Position numbers and translations under genes: made by a program | Notes under the pieces: generated by a model | What the model was told of the DNA's origin: nothing | What the model saw: only the letters and a program-made list of their open reading frames with translations | Database searches by the model: none | DNA from: LZORAL124-50-18 sp051208045 | Lineage (GTDB): Bacteria > Pseudomonadota > Gammaproteobacteria > Pseudomonadales > Oleiphilaceae | DNA: 64,000 nt | Assembly: GCA_051208045.1 (NCBI GenBank) | Contig: JBPJFY010000014.1 | Location: 32,322 to 96,321 of the forward strand | Reading direction: 5' to 3' | Shown: piece after piece, positions 27,163 through 35,410 of the stretch | How the letters are laid out: every line of letters begins with the position of its first letter | How positions within the stretch are numbered: position 1 is the stretch's first letter

Positions 27163-28226
27163 TAATCAAAACTCCTCATTGCCAAACCACAGGCGATCAT
27201 CAGTGAAGGCGCATCGTTACTCAATGCTGACGCATTCACTTTTGTGCTCAACGCCATATCAGCGAACGGATTGGCGACCAGGGTTGTGGTGCCCACTTTA
27301 TCCTGCACCAGTTCCGCAATACCGGGGATTGATGCTGTGCCGCCCGCGAGAATGACGTAGTCCACTTCGTTGTACTGACTCGAAGAAAAGAAAAACTGAA
27401 GCGATCTTGCCACCTGTTGCACTACCGCCTCTTTAAAGGGACCGAGCACTTCCTGCTCATAATCATCAGGCAGTCCGCCTTGCTTCTTGGCAAGCCCCGC
27501 TTCTTCCTGCGACAGGCCATAGCGACGCTGGATTTCTTCCGTCAACTGCTTACCGCCAAAAAGCTGTTCGCGCGTATAGATGGTCTTTCCATCCACGAGC
27601 ACACTCAGGGTCGTCATTGTGGCCCCCATATCGACAATCGCTACCGTTTGCTCTTCCCCCGCCTCTTCCAGTTGCGGCTCCAACAAAGTGAAGGCTCGCT
27701 CCATTGCGTACGCCTCCACATCAACCACCTTGGTTTCCAGCCCACCAATTTCCAGTGAATCTTCACGCATTTCCACATTTTCTCGCCGGCATGCTGCCAG
27801 CAGAACGTCCACTTGATCGGGATTCTGCTCCGACGGACCAACCACCTCAAAATCAATCGCAACCTCGTCAAGTGGATAGGGAATATACTGATCCGCCTCT
27901 ACATTGATCTGGTTTTCCATATCCGCATCACTCAAACCGGACTGCATTTGAATGGTTTTGGTGATGACTGCCGACCCCGCCACCGCAACAGCCCCAAGCT
28001 TGGTACTTGTTCTGGCCTTGGCTACCACTTTTCGCACAACATCACCGACCACCTCTGCATCGCTGATATTTTTTTCAACCACGGCGTTTGGTGGCAACGG
28101 CTCTACACCATAACTCTCCACCTTGTAGCGGTTACCGCTTTTACTGAGTTCCAACAATTTCACCGAAGTGGAACTGATATCTATACCCAACAATGACGTT
28201 TCTTTCTTGCCAAATAATCCGAACAC
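27162..28226 (-). CDS. pilM: type IV pilus assembly ATPase-fold protein PilM
   Basis: Cytoplasmic actin-like protein that binds PilN and couples the platform to the motor. LLGIDISSTSVKLLEL is the phosphate-1 motif, AIVDMGATMTTLSVL the phosphate-2 motif, and VILAGGTASIPGI the adenosine motif. 354 residues, normal for PilM. The start is GTG with AGGA six bases ahead. First gene of the pilMNOPQ operon; divergent from ponA across an AT-rich 169-base spacer. Confidence 0.96.
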   Translation of the reverse strand: MFGLFGKKETSLLGIDISSTSVKLLELSKSGNRYKVESYGVEPLPPNAVVEKNISDAEVVGDVVRKVVAKARTSTKLGAVAVAGSAVITKTIQMQSGLSDADMENQINVEADQYIPYPLDEVAIDFEVVGPSEQNPDQVDVLLAACRRENVEMREDSLEIGGLETKVVDVEAYAMERAFTLLEPQLEEAGEEQTVAIVDMGATMTTLSVLVDGKTIYTREQLFGGKQLTEEIQRRYGLSQEEAGLAKKQGGLPDDYEQEVLGPFKEAVVQQVARSLQFFFSSSQYNEVDYVILAGGTASIPGIAELVQDKVGTTTLVANPFADMALSTKVNASALSNDAPSLMIACGLAMRSFD

Positions 28227-28327
28227 GAGGAATCCTGCACGTTTGAATAGCTTTCTTTAATCTTTTAGTTCTTTTAAATTTAATTAAAAAAAACCGATAA
28301 CCACCTAATCGTCAAAGAAAAATTGCG

Positions 28328-28333
28328 TATAAT
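28328..28333 (+). promoter_or_regulatory. candidate -10 element for ponA
   Basis: A perfect TATAAT lies 62 bases before the ponA start in the AT-rich spacer shared with pilM. No good -35 hexamer lies 16-18 bases upstream, so confidence is limited. Confidence 0.35.
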
Positions 28334-28395
28334 TAAGCCAATTTTTCACAGTTTCTTAAATAATAGACCCTTATTTTTTAGTTGTCAGGAAAAAG

Positions 28396-30867
28396 ATGCG
28401 TTATTTTGTGAGCTTTTCGAGATTTTTGGGATGGTGTTTCCTTTTAGGTATTTTTGGTGGCGGAATCATTGCATCCAGTATCTATCTTTATTTGGCCCCA
28501 CAGCTTCCAGAGGTGGAGCAGCTGCGTCATACACAGCTGCAGGTCCCACTGCGAATCTACTCAAGCGATCACAAGCTCATCGCTGAGTTTGGTGAAAAAC
28601 GCCGCATCCCTGTCAATATAGAAGAGGTCCCGGAACTCTTCAAAAAGGCATTCATTGCTGCGGAGGACAACCGGTTTTACTCGCACCAAGGCGTGGATAT
28701 CAAAGGATTACTGCGAGCCTCATTCCAACTCGCCACCACCGGTCGCATCCAATCCGGCGGAAGTACCATTACGATGCAGGTGGCAAAAAACTTCTTTCTC
28801 AGCCGGGAAAAAACGTTCACCCGAAAGTTCAGTGAAATACTACTCGCGCTACAGATCGAACAAGAGCTGAAAAAAGACGAAATACTGGAGCTCTATTTCA
28901 ATAAAATTTACCTCGGCAATCGCGCTTATGGCATCGGAGCGGCGGCGCAAGTGTACTACGGCCTTCCCTTTAACCAGCTTTCTCTGGCCCAGATGGCCAT
29001 GATTGCCGGCCTACCCAAAGCGCCATCAAAATACAATCCGCTCGCGGACGCTGAACGTTCTCTGGTTCGGAGAGACTGGATTTTGATGCGTATGCATGAA
29101 CTGGGCTTTATCAGCGTAAGTGATTACGAGGAAGCAAAAAGCGCTCCGATTACTGCCAGCTATCACGGCGCAGAAATCGAGCTTGAAGCCCCCTATCTCG
29201 CCGAAATGGCAAGAAAGTATATGCTGGACAGTTACGGGGAGTCCGCCTACGAAAACGGCTATCAAGTGTACCTGACGGTGGAGAGCAAGCTTCAGCGCCA
29301 GGCAAATCTGGCAACAGTCGAGGGACTGGAATCGTATGACCGCAGACACGGGTACCGAGGCCCATTGGCACAGATGGACGAAGCCGAACGCTCAAACCCT
29401 GATCACATATTGCAGAGATTGCGAAGCATAACCACTTATAATGATTTGATTCCTGCCGCAGTGACTGCAGCCACCGACATGGATGCAAACCTGCTGCTTT
29501 CCTCGGGTCAGAGCGGTCGACTTGTTTTAGAAAACCTTCAGTGGGCCCGCCAGTATATTAATGTCAATCAAAAAGGCGAAAAAATAGAAAAAGTGTCAGA
29601 TGTGCTTCAACCGGGAGACATCATTCTTGTTCGTGCGTACACCGAATCCAATGAAAAAGATGAGCAGGATACACCTCTCATGTATTCACTTGCGCAGCTG
29701 CCTACAGTACAGGGCAGCCTGATCTCTCTTAACCCACAAGATGGCGCAATTACTGCACTGACAGGTGGCTACAGTTTTTACCAAAGCAAATATAATCGTG
29801 CGCTGCAGGCAAAAAGGCAACCAGGCTCCAACTTTAAACCGTTCATTTATCTGGCTGCCCTGGAAGAGGGCGAAACCGCCGCCAGCCTGATTAATGATGC
29901 ACCCATTGTTTACGATGACACAAAGCTCGAATCCGCGTGGCGCCCTGAAAATTCAAGCGGTAAATTTTTTGGACCCACGCGCTTGAGAGAAGCGCTCTAT
30001 AAGTCCCGAAATCTGGTGTCGATCCGCCTGCTCAAGCGAACTGGCATCAAGAAAACCTTGAACTATGTCGAGCGCTTTGGATTCGACACGTCATCTCTCC
30101 CTCAGGATCTTTCACTCGCACTGGGCAGCGCAGGAATCCCCCCCATGGATATTGCGCGCGGATACGCAATGATCGCCAATGGAGGGTTTTCGGTTTCACC
30201 CTACTTCATCAGCAAAATTGAAGACAGCGATAACAAACTTGTGTACGAAGCCTCGCCGGATCAAGTGTGCCCGGCATGCGAACAGCTTACTCACTCCTCT
30301 CCGGAAATATCCCTGCCGCCCCACATTGCCCGGTATGGAGCACTAGGAAACCGACCTTTCAGTATCGCCAAACGCATTGCAGACGAACGGAGCATCTACA
30401 TCATGCACTCCATATTAAAGGACGTAATTACCAGTGGCACCGGCAGAAAAGCCAGAGTTTTGGGGAGATCGGACGTTGCAGGTAAAACCGGAACAACCAA
30501 CGACCAGAAAGATGCCTGGTTTTCCGGCTTTGCCGGCGGACTTGTAACGACAGTATGGGTCGGATTTGACCAGCCGGAGACGCTTGGAAGACGGGAGTAC
30601 GGTGCCGCTGCAGCGCTACCCATCTGGATTGACTACATGCGTACAGCGATGGAAAACCGACCACTGCAACACATGAAACAGCCTCCGGGAATGGTCACTG
30701 CGAAAATCAACCGGGACACCGGATTGCGCACAAGCGCGAATGATCCGGATGCCATTTTCGAAATTTTCCGCACCGAACACGTTCCCGAAATCAAAGCTTC
30801 CCTAACCACACCTGCTGCAGAGGAAGTCTATACGCCCACAGAGACTCGCGCAGAAGATATTTTCTGA
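28396..30867 (+). CDS. mrcA: class A penicillin-binding protein 1A
   Basis: Bifunctional peptidoglycan synthase (gene also called ponA). An N-terminal transmembrane anchor (about residues 10-33) is followed by the GT51 transglycosylase domain with EDNRFYSHQGVD (Glu90) and GGSTITMQVAKN, an OB-like insert, and the transpeptidase domain. Its three motifs are SNFK (Ser478, Lys481), SRN (Ser537) and KTGT (Lys697). 823 residues, close to E. coli PBP1A. CAGGA precedes the ATG. Divergent from pilM, an arrangement conserved in pseudomonads. Confidence 0.97.
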   Translation: MRYFVSFSRFLGWCFLLGIFGGGIIASSIYLYLAPQLPEVEQLRHTQLQVPLRIYSSDHKLIAEFGEKRRIPVNIEEVPELFKKAFIAAEDNRFYSHQGVDIKGLLRASFQLATTGRIQSGGSTITMQVAKNFFLSREKTFTRKFSEILLALQIEQELKKDEILELYFNKIYLGNRAYGIGAAAQVYYGLPFNQLSLAQMAMIAGLPKAPSKYNPLADAERSLVRRDWILMRMHELGFISVSDYEEAKSAPITASYHGAEIELEAPYLAEMARKYMLDSYGESAYENGYQVYLTVESKLQRQANLATVEGLESYDRRHGYRGPLAQMDEAERSNPDHILQRLRSITTYNDLIPAAVTAATDMDANLLLSSGQSGRLVLENLQWARQYINVNQKGEKIEKVSDVLQPGDIILVRAYTESNEKDEQDTPLMYSLAQLPTVQGSLISLNPQDGAITALTGGYSFYQSKYNRALQAKRQPGSNFKPFIYLAALEEGETAASLINDAPIVYDDTKLESAWRPENSSGKFFGPTRLREALYKSRNLVSIRLLKRTGIKKTLNYVERFGFDTSSLPQDLSLALGSAGIPPMDIARGYAMIANGGFSVSPYFISKIEDSDNKLVYEASPDQVCPACEQLTHSSPEISLPPHIARYGALGNRPFSIAKRIADERSIYIMHSILKDVITSGTGRKARVLGRSDVAGKTGTTNDQKDAWFSGFAGGLVTTVWVGFDQPETLGRREYGAAAALPIWIDYMRTAMENRPLQHMKQPPGMVTAKINRDTGLRTSANDPDAIFEIFRTEHVPEIKASLTTPAAEEVYTPTETRAEDIF

Positions 30868-30877
30868 GTCGCACAAA

Positions 30878-30903
30878 AAAAGCCTGTCAACCGACAGGCT
30901 TTT
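30878..30903. terminator. bidirectional terminator between ponA and maeB
   Basis: An 11-bp perfect stem (30878-30888 with 30893-30903) closes a 4-base loop AACC. On the minus strand it runs into seven T, a strong terminator for maeB; on the plus strand only the stem's own TTTT follows, enough for a weaker stop after ponA. Confidence 0.9.
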
Positions 30904-30928
30904 CAGTTTCACCCAGGAGAAAGACAAC

Positions 30929-32194
30929 TTATTTGATATCTTCCAGGCTATTCAATGGATAGTGCTCCGGGTACGGCAATTTGGCCACCCCTGAATCAAC
31001 AGCTGCCTGGGCTACCGCTGCAGAAACCACTCCCAACAAACGGGGATCCATAGGCGTTGGAATAATATAGTTTGGACCAAATTCCATCTCGCGCCCGGCG
31101 TATGCGTCAATGACGCTTTGGGGCACAGACTCTTTCGCCAAGTCTTTCAGTGCATTTACTGCCGCCACCTTCATTTCTTCATTGATTTCGGTCGCTCGCA
31201 CATCTAACGCACCACGGAAGATAAAGGGAAAACCTAATACATTGTTGACCTGATTTGGATAATCAGATCGACCAGTCGCCATGATGATGTCATCTCTCGC
31301 TGCGAGAGCAACTTCCGGCTTGATCTCGGGATCTGGATTTGAGCAGGCAAAAATGACCGGATTCGGAGCCATTCGCTTCAAATCGTCCACAGAGAGCAAG
31401 TCAGGACCTGACAGCCCCACAAAGACATCTGCACCATCACACGCATCAGAAAGTGTACGCTTGTCGGTATCATTCGCAAACATCGCCTTATACTGATTGA
31501 GGTCATCACGCCCGGTGTGAATCACACCTTTACGATCAAGCATGAAAATATTTTCCGATTTCATGCCACAACTTACGAGTAGCTTCATGCAGGCAATCGC
31601 CGCCGCTCCCGCACCCAAACACACAACCTTCGCGTCTTCGATGTTTTTGCCCTGAATCTCCAGTGCGTTAATCATTCCCGCTGCAGTAACAATGGCCGTA
31701 CCATGTTGATCGTCATGAAAAATTGGAATATTGCACTGCTCAATCAATACACGCTCAATTTCAAAACACTCCGGCGCTTTAATATCCTCTAGATTAATGC
31801 CACCAAACGTGTCCGCGATACGGGTTACTGTATCAATGAATGCCTGCGGGCTCTCTGAATTGACTTCAATATCAAAAACATCCACGCCAGCAAAACGCTT
31901 AAACAGCACGCCCTTACCTTCCATAACCGGCTTACTCGCCAACGGCCCCAGGTTACCCAACCCAAGAATAGCTGTCCCGTCTGAAATCACTGCCACCAAA
32001 TTGCCCTTGGCTGTGTAGCGATAGGCATTTTCAGCATCCTTCGCAATTTCTCGCACTGGTTCAGCAACCCCTGGGCTATACGCCAAAGACAAATCTCGCT
32101 GAGTTTTCGTAGGCTTACTGATCTCTACACTAATTTTGCCTGGTCTGGGGCTCGCGTGATAATCGAGCGCCGCTTGCTTCATATCTTCAGACAT
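30929..32194 (-). CDS. maeB: NAD(P)-dependent malic enzyme, short form
   Basis: Oxidative decarboxylation of malate to pyruvate. N-terminal malic domain with LAYSPGVAEPV and KGNLVAVISDGTAILGLGNLG, the metal-binding DIKAPECFEIE and PIFHDDQHGTAIV, then the NAD(P) domain VCLGAGAAAIACMKLL. At 421 residues it ends after the dehydrogenase part; the C-terminal phosphotransacetylase-like domain of the ~760-residue E. coli MaeB is absent, with no trace downstream. Short forms are common. Cofactor preference is not certain. Confidence 0.93.
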   Translation of the reverse strand: MSEDMKQAALDYHASPRPGKISVEISKPTKTQRDLSLAYSPGVAEPVREIAKDAENAYRYTAKGNLVAVISDGTAILGLGNLGPLASKPVMEGKGVLFKRFAGVDVFDIEVNSESPQAFIDTVTRIADTFGGINLEDIKAPECFEIERVLIEQCNIPIFHDDQHGTAIVTAAGMINALEIQGKNIEDAKVVCLGAGAAAIACMKLLVSCGMKSENIFMLDRKGVIHTGRDDLNQYKAMFANDTDKRTLSDACDGADVFVGLSGPDLLSVDDLKRMAPNPVIFACSNPDPEIKPEVALAARDDIIMATGRSDYPNQVNNVLGFPFIFRGALDVRATEINEEMKVAAVNALKDLAKESVPQSVIDAYAGREMEFGPNYIIPTPMDPRLLGVVSAAVAQAAVDSGVAKLPYPEHYPLNSLEDIK

Positions 32195-32509
32195 TGCAAC
32201 TATTCCGTTTTCTCTGATTAATGAACTTTATCCCCAACAGAGCGATGTTCGCCCGTCGAAATACCTTCACTTTGGTAACCTGAACCTGACCGAGGACACT
32301 TGTTCCCTACCCGGATCACCCCCTCTTCCAACCGCCATTGACTACCCGCTGAAAAAAGGCCCGCCATTATTACCTGTTTACCCACAACTCTCAATAGCTT
32401 GCCAATAAATTGAACATACTGGCACCCAAAGCATTGCGCTGTATCAATTATCGATTGAACCGCAAAAAAAAAAGCGCTGAGATCAGCGCTTTTTCCGAAT
32501 TCATTCCAA
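32195..32509. other. gene-poor spacer between rpmE and maeB
   Basis: About 315 bases with no supported gene. It holds the rpmE terminator at its right end and must hold the maeB promoter. A minus-strand open frame crosses it but overlaps rpmE out of frame and shows no family pattern. Confidence 0.6.
32461..32494 (-). terminator. terminator of rpmE
   Basis: Perfect inverted repeat GCGCTGA/TCAGCGC with A/T extensions (32469-32494); on the minus strand it is followed by a run of about ten T. It sits 16 bases past the rpmE stop. Confidence 0.93.
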
Positions 32510-32725
32510 TCACTTCTTGCCAATGCGGCTGCCAAAGCGCTTGTTGAATTTATCAATACGTCCACCAGCATCCATAACTTTCTGCTTGCCAGTGTAGAAA
32601 GGGTGACACGCTGAACACACGTCAAGGTATAAATCCTTGCACACCGTTGAGCTGGTCTTGATTACATTACCACAACTACAGGTGGCTGTAATTGCTTCAT
32701 ACTTAGGGTGAATTCCTTCTTTCAT
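32510..32725 (-). CDS. rpmE: 50S ribosomal protein L31, zinc-binding form
   Basis: Large-subunit protein bridging to the 30S head. The 71 residues begin MKEGIHPKYEAITATCSCG. Four cysteines (16, 18, 37, 40) make this the zinc-binding form rather than the zinc-free paralogue made under zinc limitation. The paralogue is not in this window. Divergent from priA. Confidence 0.98.
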   Translation of the reverse strand: MKEGIHPKYEAITATCSCGNVIKTSSTVCKDLYLDVCSACHPFYTGKQKVMDAGGRIDKFNKRFGSRIGKK

Positions 32726-32956
32726 CGCAAAACCTCGATCATTTGCCGCTACCTAACCCCTTGCCAGGCACCGCAATTTCTGCAATATTCCTGCTCTTGC
32801 CGCATTCTCAGAATCACAGGAATACGGCCGCTGAAGCAAGCTCTCATCAGTTACCATTCGGCTCCGCACAATAACATAGCATTGATCAATTATTGAACCG
32901 GCTCACCGAGGGCGCCAGATAATACCACAGCAAATCTAAATAGCAAGCTGAACTCA

Positions 32957-35218
32957 ATGACAATAGAAGATAAGAATCAGACGGCTGGCAACCTTTTTGC
33001 GCGTATCGCCATTCAAACCCCTTTGCGCCAGCTGTTTGAATACTCCATCCCACAATCACTGCTCCATGCGGAGCGTAAATCTATCGTTGAGCCGGAAAAA
33101 GCACTGCTCGGACGCCGGGTAACCATACCCTTTGGAAACAGAAAGCGCGTGGTTGGTGTCGTGGTTGAAGTCCAAAACAGCCCCTCTTACCCGCCTGAGA
33201 AAGTCAAACCTGTTCTCAGCTTCATCGACGATTACCCGGTACTACCCGAATTTACCATCAAGCTCATTCGATGGGCAACGCGCTATTATCACCACCCGGC
33301 AGGTGATGCACTTCTTCAAGCGTTGCCACCCGGATTAAAGCACGGGATAAAAATCAGCCCTCAATCGCCGCCAACATATTATGCTGCCTCCCCCACCCTG
33401 CGGGATCAAGCAGCGCTCCGCTCCAATGCCACCCGACTAAAACAACTGCTCGCGACAGTAATAGGTGCCGCCACGCCGATTGCGGAAGATGAGTTAAGAG
33501 CGCTCGGATTCACCAAGGCTCAAATGGCGCAGCTCGTAAACAGGCAGTTAATCATCGAGGCGGCACCGCCACCGCCCAGCGCTCAGGAAGAATCTCCAGC
33601 TAGAGAAGTGCACTTACGACCGGAGCAGCAAAACGCGTTCAGCGCTATTGTGACCGCCTGGGGCACCTTCCAGACGTTTGTGCTCCAAGGTGTCACCGGC
33701 AGTGGCAAAACAGAGATCTACATCAAACTTGCTGAACAGGCACTCGTGGCCAATCAACAAATTCTTGTGCTGATTCCGGAAATCAATCTTACCCCGCAGA
33801 CGTTTCACCGATTTACCCAGCACTTCCCCCCCCAACTGTGCGCACTGCACCACTCCGGGCTGAGCGAATCTGAGAAAACGCACAACTGGCATGGTGTATT
33901 GACCAATGACACAAAAATTTTAATCGGAACACGCTCCGCCATTTTTTATCCATTTCAAAAGCTTGCAAGTATCGTCGTGGATGAAGAGCACGACAACTCC
34001 TACAAACAACAGGACAGTTTCCGTTACTCCGCACGAGATCTGGCGGTCACTCTGGGATCATACCACCAGTGCCCGGTTGTGCTGGGCTCTGCCACCCCAA
34101 GCCTGGAGTCACTAGTAAATGTTTTGCACGGCAAGTACATCGCCTTACAGCTTCAGGAAAGGCATGCAGGTGCCCGACAACCCAAGATAGACGTCATAGA
34201 TCTCCGGATTGAAAAAGCGCAATCCGGTATTTCAAACAAGCTGACGCAGGCCACACAGCAGCATTTAGCCGCTGGGAATCAAGTACTGTACTTTATCAAC
34301 CGTAAGGGATTTGCGCCCGCACTAACCTGTCATGACTGCGGCTGGATCGCTGGCTGCCAACATTGCGACACGCGACTCACCTACTACAAGCAAGCCAACC
34401 AGTTACGCTGTCAGCACTGCAACACCACATACCAGGCCGTGCAATTCTGCCCGGAGTGCCATAGTCTCAATGTCCATGCCTCCGGGGAAGGGACAGAGCG
34501 GATCGAAGAAACACTTCATCAACTTTACCCGGACACGCCCATTTATCGAATTGATCGCGATACAACCTCAAAAAAACAATCCATGGACACCTTTTATCAT
34601 GAGATTAAAAAAGGGCTACCCTGCATCCTCGTTGGCACCCAAATGCTGGCAAAAGGCCATGACTTTCCCAAGTTGACACTGGTAGGGATACTCGCTGCCG
34701 ATGATGGTTTGTTTTCGGCGGACTACCGTGCCGGCGAAAAGGCCACTCAACTTCTGATTCAGGTAGCTGGCAGAGCTGGTCGAGGCGCTCAACGCGGACA
34801 GGTACTTCTTCAAACCCGTCAACCCGAGCACCCGCTCATTCAATTGATTAAAACCCTGGATTATCCGAAGGCTTCTCAATTACTCCTTGCGGAAAGGGCC
34901 GCGTGTGATCTCCCCCCCTATCAAGCCAGTGCCTGTATAAAGGTAGATAGCAACGATCTGGTACGGACTTTAGATACTCTGAATCTGATACAACACCAAT
35001 TATCCCGTGAAGCAGATCAGCTCAATGTGCTAACGTCAATTGTGGTGCCAGTAACACAAAAAAAAGCCGGCCGCTTTCGCCAGCTGCTACTCATTCACAG
35101 CCCGAACCGAAAACACCTCCAAATTTACCTGACGCACCTCGAAAATTTTATCACCAAATATCCCTTTGGCCGTGGAATCAGAATCCTTATTGATGTTGAT
35201 CCCACAGAATTGAATTAA
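32957..35218 (+). CDS. priA: primosomal replication restart helicase PriA
   Basis: 3'-5' DNA helicase that reloads the replisome at stalled forks. Order: N-terminal 3'BD domain (ARIAIQTPLRQLFEYSIP), winged helix, Walker A GVTGSGKTEIY, Walker B VDEEHD, then a zinc-binding cysteine array (CHDCGWIAGCQHC and CQHCNTTYQAVQFCPEC), and helicase motifs V-VI (GTQMLAKGHDFP, QVAGRAGRG). 753 residues, normal. Weak ribosome site. In Pseudomonas argS follows; here a lipoprotein gene follows instead. Confidence 0.97.
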   Translation: MTIEDKNQTAGNLFARIAIQTPLRQLFEYSIPQSLLHAERKSIVEPEKALLGRRVTIPFGNRKRVVGVVVEVQNSPSYPPEKVKPVLSFIDDYPVLPEFTIKLIRWATRYYHHPAGDALLQALPPGLKHGIKISPQSPPTYYAASPTLRDQAALRSNATRLKQLLATVIGAATPIAEDELRALGFTKAQMAQLVNRQLIIEAAPPPPSAQEESPAREVHLRPEQQNAFSAIVTAWGTFQTFVLQGVTGSGKTEIYIKLAEQALVANQQILVLIPEINLTPQTFHRFTQHFPPQLCALHHSGLSESEKTHNWHGVLTNDTKILIGTRSAIFYPFQKLASIVVDEEHDNSYKQQDSFRYSARDLAVTLGSYHQCPVVLGSATPSLESLVNVLHGKYIALQLQERHAGARQPKIDVIDLRIEKAQSGISNKLTQATQQHLAAGNQVLYFINRKGFAPALTCHDCGWIAGCQHCDTRLTYYKQANQLRCQHCNTTYQAVQFCPECHSLNVHASGEGTERIEETLHQLYPDTPIYRIDRDTTSKKQSMDTFYHEIKKGLPCILVGTQMLAKGHDFPKLTLVGILAADDGLFSADYRAGEKATQLLIQVAGRAGRGAQRGQVLLQTRQPEHPLIQLIKTLDYPKASQLLLAERAACDLPPYQASACIKVDSNDLVRTLDTLNLIQHQLSREADQLNVLTSIVVPVTQKKAGRFRQLLLIHSPNRKHLQIYLTHLENFITKYPFGRGIRILIDVDPTELN

Positions 35219-35410
35219 CTGGCTCGCAAAATTACAAAAAAACCCCAAAGCCTGATTGTGCCAAATCAAATCTTCTGTGCTATGGTTAAATCAACTATAA
35301 GTAGAATCGCAGGAAGTGTGTTTAATTCCCTGAAAACTAACAATTGATCCATCTGGATGCACCTTTCGGCTTGTGAGACTTGATCGCGCTTGCTTTATGG
35401 AGATAAGTAA

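Noticed and set aside
32218..32625. Minus-strand open frame between rpmE and maeB, maybe a decayed nuclease gene
   Set aside because: It overlaps rpmE in another frame, runs through the rpmE terminator and shows no family motif or ribosome site.
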